Assembly: GCA_002633005.1 (NCBI GenBank)
Contig: NMRA01000027.1
Span: 533,265 to 597,264, forward strand
Reading direction: 5' to 3'
DNA: 64,000 bases
Origin: Phoronis australis
Lineage: Eukaryota > Phoronida > Phoronidae
Of the stretch, positions 46,801 to 61,800 are shown one piece after another. How positions within the stretch are numbered: the stretch's first letter is position 1; every line of letters begins with the position of its first letter. Under the pieces are notes generated by a model. That model saw nothing but the letters and a program-made list of their open reading frames with translations, did not search any database and was not told the origin of the DNA. A program made the translations under genes and the position numbers.

Positions 46801-49800
46801 TTGTCTACCATCACAGTGGCCAGGGCTGGCACCAACTCAAATACCTGCACGAGATCACTCATAATTCTTATTGAATTGCAGGTAAGTGTAAAATAATCTA
46901 AATATTTCAATTCGAAACATCTTCGTTTCAACAACTCTACAAACTACTACGCGGGTAAATATGACTGTGTACCTGACATAGCAGACAAAGAGTGTTATGA
47001 CACAGTGTTGGCTTGGACACAATCCCTTCCAGTAGAGCCATCACAGGGATTATTGCAAGCTGCCTGACCTCTGACACTTCAGTCAACATGTTGGGGTCAC
47101 AGCTGAAAACAATAGCATTCTTTGGTGAACTGGAGTCACAGACGAAAACAAAAGGAACAATAATATTTTACTAGTGTTGCAGAGGCTAACTTTTAAGGAA
47201 TAATTCCTGCACTGGGGTCACCAACAGAAACAAAGGAACAGTCTGAGTTTGTACTGTGTCACAGATGGCAATAAAAAAACAGTCTGAGTGTGTACTGGTG
47301 TCACAGACAGCAACAAAAGAGCAACATGTGTACTGATGTCACAAGTGGCAACAAAGGAAAGTTCAGTCCTAATGGTCGGATGTCAATACAGCAAAGCACC
47401 AATGAAATCTTATTAATGCAAACCCTAAAACAAACAGTACTTATTGATCTGTAACTAACTTCAAGCAACAGTAATTAATGTGCAATATTTCATGTTCAAA
47501 GTACTTACTCGTCACGGAGACAGTGAGGTTTACCGAACACCATGGTAAAGCAAGCCTCAATCAGTTCACGGTTACTACTGAACTGATGCAGCTGATTGGC
47601 CAATAGGAGGAACCCTTGTAGCTTAACATACTGGTCCACTTTCTCTGGCAGCGAGATTTCAGCTCGATGAAGGTAGACATCCAGTAGCTGAAGAATATGG
47701 ACGGCAATATGGAACAATGGCCAACAAAACATAACAACATGATAACGGATGACATCGTAGCGTCTAAAGATTATGAACAAACAATCACAGACAATCGCAC
47801 AGTTACATTACAACAAAGAAAAACATCAATGAAACAAGCATGACATTTGAAATGAATTGTTGGAAGAGAGCTCACTGAAGCAATCATCAAGTAGTTAACC
47901 ACAAGAAACCTAAAACCATGAGAAGTCCGAAGTTGACTTTCCTGAAAAAATTTTCAAATTAGGATGTGATGAACAGCGTTTTGTTACTATTCTAATAAAT
48001 GATTAAAGGGGAAGGTGACAGTGGGCGCATAAAAAGTAATTCCAGCAGGTGGCGACGGACCAGAGAATTGAGATACTTAACATTTGACAACTAACGATCT
48101 AACTTCGTTACAATGATGCATTTGATGGCAAACACAGACAGAAGTGCACACCACAAAATTAGCAAGGAATCATTCGAGCTACAAACTTCACTTCCTGAGT
48201 GACACACGAATAATTATTGAGTACCCCCCGGAAATTAAATTAACTTGAAGATTTATCTTGTACAACCAAAAATGACACTAAAACCGATCCCCTTACTGTT
48301 TAAAATGCACCATCGAGTGAACATTGAGAGTACCATCTTTAAATGATACACTCAGCATAATTAAAACCTTTAAGCAGTACTAGTAAGGCCTACCTTGACA
48401 ATGGCTGTCCTCAGCTGTACAGACTCATGATTGGACAAGACTATGAGAGTCTCAGGTCTGAGTACAATGCCTAGCAGTTTACTGAGTAGGTTATCNACTG
48501 TGTACCTGACATAGCAGACAAAGAGTGTTATGACACAGTGTTGGCTTGGACACAATCCCTTCCAGTAGAGCCATCACAGGGATTATTGCAAGCTGCCTGA
48601 CCTCTGACACTTCAGTCAACATGTTGGGGTCACAGCTGAAAACAATAGCATTCTTTGGTGAACTGGGGTCACAGCCGACGACAAAGGAACCGTAATATTT
48701 CACTAGTGTTGCAGAGGCTAACTTTTAAGGAATAATCCCTGCAGTAGGGTCACTAACAGAAACAAAGGAACAGTCTGAGTGTGTACTAATGTCACAGATG
48801 GAAGCAAAGGAACAGTCTGAATGTGTACTGGTGTCACAGACAGCAACGAACGAACAACGTGTGTACTGATGTCACAAGTGGCAACAAAGGAAAGTTCAGT
48901 CATAATGGTCGGATGCCAGTACAGCAAAGCACCAATGAAATCTTATTAATGCAAACCCTAAAACAAATAGTACTTATTGATCTGTAACTAGCTTCAAGCA
49001 ACAGTAATTAATGTGCAATATTTCATGTTCAAACTTACTCGTCACGGAGACAGTGAGGTTTACCGAACACCATGGTAAAGCAAGCCTCAATCAGTTCACG
49101 GTTACTACTGAACTGATGCAGCTGATTGGCCAACAGGAGGAACCCTTGTAACTTAACATACTGGTCCACTTTCTCTGGCAGCGAGATTTCAGCTCGATGA
49201 AGGTAGACATCCAGTAGCTGAAGAATATGGACGGCAATATAGAACAATGGCCAACAAAACATAACAACATGATAACAGATGACATCGTAGCGTCTAGAGA
49301 TAATGAACAAACAATTACAGACAATCACACAGTTACATTACAACAAAGAAAAACATCAAATGAAACAAGCATGACATTTGAAATGATTTGTTGGAAGAGA
49401 GCTCACTGAAGCAATCATCAATTAGTTACCCACAAGAAACCTAAAACCATGAGAAGTCCGAAGTTGACTTACCTGAAAAAATTTTCAAATTGGGATGTGA
49501 TGAACAGCTTTTTGTTACTATTCTAATAAATGATTAAAGGGGAAGGTGACAGTCTTTAGTTTCATTTTTGGTTGAATACAAGTTTTTTGGTCATCATAAA
49601 CAAATTTACATCAAGTTAATTTAGTTACCCAGGGTTCTAATTACTGCAAGTGTCACTCCAGAAGTGACATTCGTGGCCAGAATCATTCCCTGCCAGCATT
49701 GATTGTGCAATGACATTGTGGACACATATTTTCCAAAAATTTAAGAAATTATCTGCCGTCGATGAGTATTCTTGGACAATTCTGAATGACTCAATGAGTG

Positions 49801-52800
49801 GGATTTAGCCATTCTCTGACAAGAAACGGCTGGAGTCGGCGATCACAAAAACATCAAACATGTACACCGTGAAACTGTGCTAGTTGGTGGCCTTGTACGC
49901 TGCGATGACTGTTCACACACATTGGCTGACAACAATTTCATGGCTTTGAGTCACTATATAGGACGGGGCTCACGATGCTTCGCATTTCAAAAAAGTAATT
50001 CCAGCAGGTGGCGACGGACCAGAGAATTGAGATACTGAAGATATGACAACTACTGATCTAACTTCTTACAATGATGCATTGGATGGCAAACACAGACAGA
50101 GGAGCACGCCAACAAAACTGGCATGGAATCATTCGAGCTGCAAACTTCACTTCACGAGTGACACATAAATAATTATTGAGAACCCCCGGAATTAATGAAA
50201 ATTTATCTTGTACAACCAAAAATGACACTAAAACAGATCCCCTTACTGTTTAAAATGCACCATCGAGTGAATATTGAGAGTACCATTTTTAGATGATACA
50301 CTCAGCATTATTAAAACCTTTAAGCAGAACTAGTAAGGCCTACCTTGACAATGGCTGTCCTCAGCTGTACAGACTCATGGTTGGACAAGACTATGAGAGT
50401 CTCAGGTCTGAGTACAATGCCTAGCAGTTTACTGAGTAGGTTATCTGGAAGGTTGATCACTACACCAGAAATCAGATTGAGCAACTCTGTAACATAGACA
50501 TACAGTAAGGCTTGAGGTGGTTAAAGAGGAATGGTGGTGGGTACGAGGGGTACTAATGGGCTTGAGGGGTACTAATGGGCTTGAGGGGTACTAAGGGGCT
50601 TGAGGGGTACTAATGGGGTTGAGGGGTACTAGTGGGCTTGAGGGGTACTAAGGGGCTCTAGGTCTGGGCTTGAGTTGAAGCAGGAATAAACTGTCTATGG
50701 CTATATATCTGTTATAGCAAAATGTGACATCAAGATGCACTTAACTTGATCAAAGATTTCATCATCAAGCACTTGTAATGCTAAACATCGGCACATTGGC
50801 TTCAAAATTTTTAACAGAATGGTAACGACAAAAGTGTGACCAAACATGTTTTAAGTGCTTTTAAATTTCTGGAATGAAACATGATGAGCTCATTTGGTCA
50901 GTGTAACATAATCCTAGACCAACATTAATTGATCTCTTGCTTATTTATCCTTCGCTTTCAGTAACACCATGTCGACTGTGTTGCTAGTTCAAGTTATAAA
51001 CAAACGTGAGTTACCTGAACAGATGATGACGAGACCCTTCTCATTTTCATCAACAAAGTCAAAGAGGCCCTCTGCGGGGACGAAGTCACTGTTGGGGACA
51101 ATCTCCCACTCTTCACTCTCATCCGACATGACCTTCACCTTTGTACCACCCTCCCTGACCCCATTTTTATGAGGCATCATGGCAACAGACACGTCTTCTT
51201 CACCGATGCCCGACACTACATTATCATAACCATTACAGACATCATCATCATCGCTCAGAAACCAAGTGGGCTCTTCTTGTTGATTGTGAGCTATTGGGGA
51301 GATCTGATCGGATGGAAGAGGTTCTGGGTTTGTGGACGTGACAATCTTCAGCGGAGATCTGCCACTTATACGACTGTCATCATGGGTCAAGACTTTTCTA
51401 GCAGCAGATGGTGAGTTAGGCAAGCTTCTTGATGTGTTCAGGTTTCCTGAATAACACAATGGATATTTAGGTTAAATAATGACAAACTTTCAATAGCAAC
51501 AATTGACTGCAGACTGACAAACTAGACTCATTTGTCAAAATCGTGGTCACCTCATTTGCGGTATGCAATGGTATCCAGAAAATATGGTAACCAAAAGCAT
51601 TACAACAGTCGTCATGTTCACTTATGAAATAAGAATAAAATATAAATGTTTAACACTTAATAAACAGTTCAGGAGATCTAAAGCTGCCTAAAAGTTTTAA
51701 AATTTGTTGCCCTAAATAACGCTTCAAGTTAGATTTATCTCTACATCTGACTAACCTGCATCTGTCCGTTCCATTCTCTTCTGATTGGACAACTTCTTTG
51801 ACGGTGTGCTAGACGTAGGAACGGAGGCTAGCAGTATCTTTTCCAATACTTTGATGTTCACTTCAGGCTTGGCCAACTCATCGCCTACAACAACCAAAAA
51901 ATTATTTACTTCAACATAAAATTCAATTAATTCCAACATGCAGTGTAACTGATAGAAATATTGTCTCTGCTCAATAAACATGGTTTATAGCAACCACATA
52001 ATTTATCAATATGCGCCAATCAAAATTAGGAGTGCCAACATTAGGTGCCAATAAGAAACTTTCTCGTACATACAACTCTTCAGCATTGTGAAAGTGCAAA
52101 AATCTTTCACTTGAGCCAATTAATAACTATGATGAGCACAATAGGCTGAGTTGACAGGACAAAAGAAAAAGGTGATTTCATTCATGGTCATTGTGAGGCG
52201 TTAGGGATATTTTGTGAATTATTTGAATAGTCCATCGGACAAAACTAGCGATTCAACGTAAAGTATTTATAAAAACTGCTGGGAAATACTCCCTGCAATA
52301 AATCCCTATAGATTAAATTAATTTAGAATGGTGGTGGGTCAACAAACTTATCGCTATGTAGTGACCAGGCGTATTTCATAACAAAGCCACTATGTCGGAA
52401 AATGGCTATTGTATGTTATTTTTACGTTATCTAATTGGATGTTGTTGAGACATAACAAAAATATATAAACTGCATTCACAGCTATCAAAAGGCCGTCAGT
52501 GATTTCTTTAATTTTTTTGCTTTGAGTGCCCTTACATTTTTAGTTGAAAATTCTTTTTATTCCATAGGGATTTTCTTCTAAGGTTATGTAAGACCATAGA
52601 AAAATTTCAAATCTGCCTAACTTCGGAACATCAAATCTCAGAAATTGCTTGTACCCAATTCATATAAAACTTTCAGACACTATGTTTTATGTACTACTCC
52701 TGTTAGGATTCAATGTTCAACATTTGTATGAGGATTTATAAAATAGCACCCCTGTGATTTTCGTGACAAATATCTAAAAGAGCATTAAATGAAATTGTCT

Positions 52801-55800
52801 TGTTTTTAAGAAAAGTCTAACAACTTTTTTGAGAAAAAAAGTATCAAATAAAATTTGATCACGTTGTAGATACCATTGTTTTGCTAAAATGTAACTTGAC
52901 TCATTTTGTGTAAAAGTTACTAAAAGATGTGATCACGTGACCAAGTTAACGGAGGATTAATCCAATGTAAAAACAAATTTTTCAGGCTTTCTTTTTTCAG
53001 AAAACATACTTTTACCGTGTTAAAATCTATAATTCTGTAGATATTTGGATAGACACGTAGATTTGTTAATAAGGTCCTACATAACTTTAGAACCTTTTAA
53101 CAGGTCGCTTTTATTTTTTATAAGTTAAAGAATGTAGAAGCTATAATCCTTGACAGAGTTCTCAGGCTAACAAGCCTCAAAAGAAAATCCTAGACACACT
53201 CTTGAAGCTAACAGAATACAAAACAGAGTGTACAAATTTCATGTTAAAGAATTCATGTTTGTGGAAATTACGGCATCTCCATAGAGAAACACAATTTGAA
53301 GAAAAAAGCAGTCACATGATCACGGACATCTTAGCATTGATTTTGCGCACATAAAAATATTCAATCTGTAGTCAACGATTTCAAAAATATATAGCTTTAT
53401 GGGTGTATTATCAAATTAAAAAGTAACTTAAGAAATTTGATACTTGGTTAGGAAGGTATGCGCCATTATGGCTATAAAAATCAAGTCACCACCTATGTGC
53501 AGTCATTCTGTGTCACATCGTAATTGTAATTTATTCTACAAAGTACATAAGTTGTATTCTATTGAAAAGAAACCAATCAACCTCAACCTCAGAATAAATA
53601 AACACAAACCCCAATGCTGTGATGAGTAGAACTTCTTAGGTGTGTTGACGACATATGTACTTGCAGCAGGATGTACCACCAGCAGGAAGTCACAGATGGC
53701 GGCAACAAGGTTGATGTCTGGCGGAGATCCCAGCATCCTTTGTACCATCCGTATGATAATGTCACAGATAGGAGTGGGTAGGGACGGTAAACCATCTTGA
53801 ATACGCTCCTGTCAAATGAATTATAGTTAGTGTGAGTCAAACTTTACTAGCCAATAGGTCAACTATGCACTAAATGTCATATGCACCCACCTTATTTTAC
53901 AGACTAGACAAAATTATTGACTTTCAAAACAGACCTCAAGTCTAAACTTGATTGTACCTGCTTAGATTAGAAGGAAACATTTCTGGAAGCTTGCAACTCA
54001 ATAAGCTGGAATATACAGTATTGTCATTTGAAAGCAACACGGCTGGCAATGACTCAACAACAGACCAGACTGATTTACCTAGTAACTAGTTCATTCAAAT
54101 CTTGCCTGAAACATTCGGAAAGATCACAACTGAATGGTATACCTGACATGTGACGAGTAATCTCTCCATTACCCGACCACAGATCATCTGGTGCATATTG
54201 AATGCACAGTGGGGGTGATCTTCACGAATCAGCACTTCCAGCACCTGAAAGGCGAGGTACCACACTTCGACACCCGTCTTCTCCCAAACTTTCCAGGCCA
54301 ACAGCAGCTCAGTAATGATATTGACATCTTGAATAATGGCCTCCGTGTCGGACAGGAGGCGCCACATTTTCGTTGACCTATTGAACTTGATCACTTGTTC
54401 ACTGCAACAGGCATCTGTCAAGACCTAAAGATAAAGAACACTCAGATTTAAGGAAGCTTTTCAAAAAGGTTTCATGACTCCATAAGTTTTAGTTAATCCA
54501 CAAGTGATCACTTTATGAGGATTATTACTATGAACCAAATAAATTTTCTGTAACTACATCACTGCCTAAGTGACATAAAAATTCATTACTTTTTCAGCAC
54601 ATAACAATGTGGAAACAAAGAACTCTACCTTAACTGTCATAATTCGTTAACAGAAGAGAACTAATTCAACCTTTTACGTCGTGTAATTTTTGTATTACAT
54701 TGTATCATACAGCAAGAATTGCTAACCTTGAGTATTTGATATCCCAGAATGCAGCGGGAGCTCATTAGCACCTTTTTCACCATGGAGTAGGATGACATCA
54801 TGTCAAAGTCATGAGCATGCTTGGGACTGTGCCTTAGTAAGCTGAACAACAGCTGCAATGACTTGGCCTGCTCTACTTCACAGTGGGAAGTCTCCACAAC
54901 CTGGAGGGACGTTTGTAATGGGAGCAGATGATAAGTTGTAAGTCATTGTAAAATTGTAAACATGTTTACAAATTATGGAAGAAGTCGCCATTCAATAGAC
55001 TTGCGGATGCATCTACAGATTAAGCTTTACAACTGACAGAGGGAGTAGCACAGTTTACCTTACAGTGAGACGTAGAGACTGTAAAAACAAGCAAGCAAGA
55101 TTTTACAGAACTTGCAACTAGCTTCATAATGAGCGCACGTTTGAAAATCAAGCACAGTTCTCTTAACACTAGCAGTGTTTCATACAGGAGTGCTAAGTAT
55201 TCAACCAAAAAAATTGCAATCAAATCCCAACAAAATTAATGTATTCAATGTACTTTTTGGTAAATATAGTCTACAATTTGATACAAAACACAAACCTTTG
55301 CAAAGAGAAACAGAAACACGCCAACTCCTCCACTCTGGTCCACTGCCATTTCCCAGCTGACACGCTCTTCATTCTTGATTTCCGTCCAGCCGTCTATGAC
55401 CACTGGCACTGGTTGTTGAAGTGTCAACTTGATGGCAGGTTTCTTCTGGGTGAATCCCGCCAGTATGCCGGGGAAGGCACGCGGCGATGTGGCACTGCCG
55501 CGGATATTGGGGTAAATGTTGAACTGCATGGCTTCCTTTGGATTGTAGACCAAGGCCAAGCTCTCCTGCAATGGTTCCATTGGTGTCACACATGATTATG
55601 TTTCAATAGTCAACCTTCTGTTCTATTCATTTTTCCCACTATAGTTTCTTATATACAGTTACCAATTGGGAAATAAGATTGAAGAGAACACAATTTCCAC
55701 TCACCCGCACTGCATCCAGTGGAACATTCATGTTGCCTGTCAGCATGTCGTGCATAATGTGAGACTTCAACAGGAGATCTTCGCTAATGTGATATTTGTA

Positions 55801-58800
55801 AATGGCATTCAACTCAGACGAGTCACACGCACTCAGTGTCGAGCAGCTTGGTCCCAGACAATACAAGTGGAATGCTACCTCTTTGGAGATGACACAGTCT
55901 GCAGAAAGAAAGAGAACCTTCAGGAAGCACAAGTAGACTTTCTCACTGATGACTGAAGGGGACAAGCAGCATACAAATTTTATCATGATCCATCCATGAG
56001 ATTATCAGTGGATAAGCAACTTAAGGTATCAACTGACCTTACGACAGCACGATGCTCACCGTACGTGACCTCAAATTTTTTGTGAATGCATAAAAAGCAA
56101 TCATATACAACAGTCACTTGACTAAGTGTTTGTACAATGTAATACTTAAGAACACTTGGTGCAACAAAAGTTTGCCATATAGCATGTAGATATTAAGCGC
56201 GAAATTTGTTCAGAGCAAGACAGCGGAAACTGTATAAATAAACAAATTTATGTTTTCCAAAATAAATGAGATGAGAAATAGAAGTTGAGTATACCTCTAA
56301 AGAGCATGATGTTGCCGACTTTCCATGTTCCAGGACAGAGGCTGGCCTCTTTCTCAACTCCACTGTGTCCGAGATAGAGCAAAACGGGCGACTTTGACTT
56401 GGAAGACAGGACATAAAACGGACTAACCTCATGCGACTGTAATCCGTTCAACATAAACGCAATCTAAAAGTCAGCAAAAAGTCAGCTAAATGCAAGCAGT
56501 TCAACTTAAGTGTGACTCAAACTGGCTGACAAATAAAACAGCTTCTAATCATCATGGTATTCCTTTAGGTGACATGTAATTGGTCAACCTTGTGTATAAA
56601 TACTTCATTGATTAACTGCAGTGTGCGGTTGATATACCAAAAAAACTACTAGAAAATTTACGCTTACCTAGTGAAACTCAGTGATTGGCCTAAGAGGAAA
56701 TGGATGACAGCTTCTATATTGCCACCAAAAAGTTGCAAAGCCAATAAACAGACTAAAAGCTTAAGATGGCTGACTGACGTTTACCTTGCCACCTGCTTTG
56801 GTCTTTTCTACTCGGTCTTCATAGTTGACCACTAGATGTTGCCACTTGTCGCAGTGCAGAATTCTGGGAACAAGATGCTCCCACAAACACTGTTGTTCTT
56901 TACTATCATTGACATGTACTAGTCTGGAACAAATTGACAACATCAACAAAACAATTGAATAAATCGAAATGCATGAGACTAGGAGCAGCTCAACTGCTAG
57001 AAAATGTTCAATGTACGGAACATACATTTTGCAGTCAGTACACTTCGCAGAAAATTTGAAAATATCACAATAGCAGCATGTCTGACAAAAACATGTGAAA
57101 CACCATCTCATATCAAATATGTAAAACACCATCTCATATCAAATATGTGAAACACCATCTCATATCAAATTACTTTAAGGGACCTTTACAGAATGAAGAT
57201 TATATTAAATGCAAAAATGGTTGACTGAACAAAAAGATGTGTTCCTTATTGCACAGTTGTTTTACACAATGAACTGTCTCTCAACACACAAAGTATTTAA
57301 GGATACAGTCACCATATAACATTCAATCTCACCTTATAACAAGGCTCCCTGTGGTTAAATCTACCCAAAATTCAACAGTAAATTCCATGGAACCCAATGA
57401 GATGACATGTAGGCAACTGTCAATTAAAGACTTGCTCTTTTTCAGGTCGGGACGTGCGACTAAGCAAATACAATTTAAATGAAAACATTACGTAATGACA
57501 AGTTAACAACACAATATAAGAAAAGACAGAGCAGTTTGCAGCTCCCAAAACAAAGTAACAAATGAATGAACACTTTTAATGAACTGTAATGCCAGTTAAT
57601 GAAGGCAAAGAAAAAATATCACCAAGTCGTCAAGCTAGCCAAAGGATGTACAAGACAGTACAGAGATATGAAATTTCATAATCCAGAACCACTAGGCAGA
57701 AGACACGATGTAGAACAACTAGTTACACTTTCACAAGCCCAAATACCTAAATTCAAACAGAGTATTTTTGAAATGTGTCCAGATCTTGGCTACCTTGGTT
57801 ACCACAGATAAAATTTGAACAACTTTCTAAGCATTAACAGCAGAACCCTAAAATCATCAGTAATGATCCCTGAAGTAATCTTCAGATGTACGTAATCATG
57901 GAACTGTGTTTCATCAGAACAACTTTGATTTTTCACGAAAATTGTTGTTATTTCCACACAATCCTGAGATTACAAGCTTCAAGGCATTGCTACAATGAGC
58001 ATGTAAATTGATTAAATTCTGTTTTGATCAAACTGAAGGATTTTAAAAATAATTATGTAATTTTATGGCTATGAGCTTCAAGCAGAACACAGAGATCTGA
58101 CACGGTTGTTGGGGAAATGTGTTATCTGATCTTGTTCAGAACTGGTGTGTTCATTCCAACACACGCTGAATAATATCCTGGCAGCTCTAACCATTCAAGC
58201 AATTATCATAATCCAAAATAAAACTCAATGGGCCAATCAGACATGATCAATACTCACCATTTTCGAAGGGATCTTTAAAAGCTAAGTTCTTTCGCTTGAA
58301 TTTTGGTTGTGTGTTGCTTTTATTAAAGTCCTTGTTGGTCTGAAGACACATCCACATGGAGAGGCTGAATCTGTGCACATTGTTATTCCATATCAGTTCC
58401 TCTAGTCCAACATTTAGAGGCGCAATATGGGATGCAATCTGAGATCCATCAGATGACGATGCTGCCTCAGAGACTGCTGAACTCGCAGTGTTGCAGTAAA
58501 TGTTTAGAGTCGATTTTGGAATGTTAGTCTCAGAGGTCACGTAACCAAACTCTTCCAGTCGCACAGCATCTTGCGTTCGAAGTGACGTCGTTAGACTATC
58601 CATAGCCAGAACAGGGTATCTGTCCTCAATAAGTACTGGTCTGGGTGGAACTTGGCCAGGGACGGGAAAGCACACACTATGTGTTGGCTGGATATGGGCC
58701 GACTGCATTAAGCTGAGCAGGGAGGACAACAAGGCCATCTGGAGGGAAAATAACAGACTATGTAACAGCTAGTTACTGTTAAGCATAAAACTACATTAAG

Positions 58801-61800
58801 TACTTAAGGGCAGTGGTAAATGTACAACCGCTATGGTGAGTAAATATTCTCTAAAAAGAGGCAGAAATAAGAAAAGAGTAACAAAGATGACTAAACTTCA
58901 CTTTAAATAAAGTTCTTGGTTTAAATTAGGATGTTTCATTAATTTTATTATTATTCACCTGATTGAGTTTTCATCGCAATCATTCAAATGTTTAATACTG
59001 AACAATTAGTTAACTCAGTAGAATGAAGTGGTCAACATAACTCAATAAACAAGGCAGGCCCATTCTCATCCTCAGGGGAGTAGAATGAAGTGGTCTATAT
59101 AACTCAATAAACAAGGCCTCTCACCCTCGGGGGATTGTCTTTGTCAAATATCTTCAGGTAGAGTCCCAGCTCACGGGATGAGATCATGTACTGAGCAAGA
59201 ACAGAGAACAGCTCCAAAACAAGCTCACACTCAACTGGAAAATGAACAATAAGATGAAGGACAAGGAGCGACTTTCAATACACAAGGTGGCCCTAGTGAG
59301 ACAACAGCTTTACGTATTAAGACATTCAGGCCTTCAGGTAGTTATGTGGAACATTGAGAAACGCTACATACAATCACAATTATATTAGAAATGATGGAAA
59401 GCAATTATCCTCAACAGGGGGCAGTATCTACAGGAAAGATATGATTAAAAGAACATAACATGGGTGCTGAACAAGATCAAAACAAACGGCCATTTGCAAC
59501 TCAATTAGAGAACAAGGGACTTAAATTACAGGTAAAACCAATGACTCGCTACAGAAAATCATCATTTGTTGTCATTAAACTTTTACCTCTCATATCACCC
59601 AGAGCTGGACAAGTGCTAAACACATCCTTGAAAAGGGTCAGAATGGTCTCAATGATACCCTATAAAATAAAACACATGATGGTGCAGTCTTAAACATTCA
59701 GCACAAACCCGGGAAAACTGGCCCAACAAAATTAAAATCTGAACATTTGAAACATTTTCCCAAACTTAAATGATAGTCTTCCCTGTACAGAGAATTTAAT
59801 GAATCTGAACTTGCCGAGTTAACACAAAACAGATTGACAAAAATGGACGCACACCTCGTTGTAAAGAAGGCGAACATTTTCTGAGTAGCTCTTGGCAAGC
59901 GTAGTCAACTTTTGCAGTGTGTGAATCAGCAGTTCATTACGTGATGGCGGTGGCAGATCGCTTAGGATACGCAACACAAACGTGCACATCTGCGGGTACT
60001 TTAGTTTCAATTGTGTACCACTGGGGGCAGCAACAGTCAACTGCTTAGTATGCTCACTCACACCTATAAGAAGATAATATGATTTGAGCAAAAGTTGACA
60101 TTAAAACTAAATTGTAAAACATTAACTATTAATAGATTACAATGTTCACTCATTTTGTGGCATACAAATTTTCCATCAATTAACTGTTAATGGTGCATTT
60201 TACTTATAACATCTTGACAAAAAATCTGCGACTATTTTTAACACATTCATCAGTCGCCCAATATATTAAGACTATAAATCACTGGGAAGACACAACAAAA
60301 CAGCAATGTCAAACATGTATCAACTGGCAGAAACAAACTCGGCATAAACATGAGCGAGGGAGATATGAGAATCAGCCAGAGCATGTAGTGAACAACTTAC
60401 TAGGTATCACAAAGATATCCATAACACTACTGGGAATTTGATAGACAGTCCTTTGGTAAGCATGCTAAATAAAACCATTAAACCAAACATGTAATACTGC
60501 CAGTTTTATCAGATTTTAGTTAGGATTTGTTAAAGTGAAGCACATACCACAGCCTTGTTATGAAGCTATAAAAATAATGTTTAGTCCTATACAATTGGTC
60601 GACTTGCTATGATTACTGACCATTTGTTAACTCATAGATTGAATTAAGTTTTGGACTTGAAACTTTCAGTGCCAAAACACGCTTTTCATTTATTTTATAA
60701 ATAGTATTCAGTGGAGGTAAAATGCACCCAAAATTTCAATCACCGACATTTTCTCATTACCCCGAGTTAGCAGCAGTTGACATGTAAGCACTTCCATTAA
60801 GAACTGAACTGTGTTGTTATTAAACATGACCAGTGTTATTATAATGCCCAAGTCGCAATGTGAAAATAAAACAAAATTAACAGCTTCCTTTGTATTCTTC
60901 AAAATTACTTATTATTTTTTATCTTTGAATGAGCAGCTGCACATAACATCTTGACCGACCTTCAGAATGAGGTAGCGGTAACAAGGAACCAAATCACAAG
61001 TTATGGCAGAATTTTGCAAACTTGACTCCCAACTTCACACAGTTTACCAAATTGAAAATTACAGCATGAAAATATTAAATCATTCACATTTCAGTAGTCA
61101 AGGTACGGATCAAGGCATTGGGGGCTCTTTGTTTTGATCTGATATCAGTAGTATTCAGTGTAGTACCGTGTGACCTTACCTTCCTTGATGTCATCTACTA
61201 AACACTCGCTGTCTGCTTCGTAACCAAACTCAGTCAACTGAGTCTCACTACTGCTGGCCGTGTCGCTGGAATCAACTGCTTCGTCATCTTCGTTGAAATC
61301 ATCTTCTTTCAAATGCTGGTCATAGAATAAAGATTTTTAATAAACTGAATATTTACAGGACAGTGAATTGGGGCAAGGGGCTCAAACATTAGTGACCCAG
61401 CCTAAGAGTTTTAACTTAAAAGACCAAACACTGAACATCCAATTCACACTCATTTTAACAGGAACGAATTCTGCCATTTCACCTCTAGTCAAATGAAGCG
61501 CACAGTTTAAACACAAGCACACATTGGTGTTTTAATTCTATTTTTGAGATGCCCAGCCACTTAGATTAGCATGTAGCCTTTGTCCACCTTTACACCCAGG
61601 ACATCTAAGCTGAGAAACTCACACCTTAGGAGGTGGGGATTAAAAGGGCACTACGTCAGATAGATATTATATGTAGAGCTTCTCATAGGCCGAGTCAGTG
61701 ACTACCTGAGATAGATATTGTATGCAGACCTTCTGACAGGCCGAGTTAGTGACTGGGATATTGCTGCCCATATAATGGTGCACTACCTCAGATATTATGT

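Noticed and set aside
46964-50445. A real tandem duplication of three LYST exons giving a longer ARM-like region
   Set aside because: The junction is a single N inside a truncated exon, the restart is exact, and both copies have near-identical introns. Overlapping allelic contigs are simpler, though not proven.
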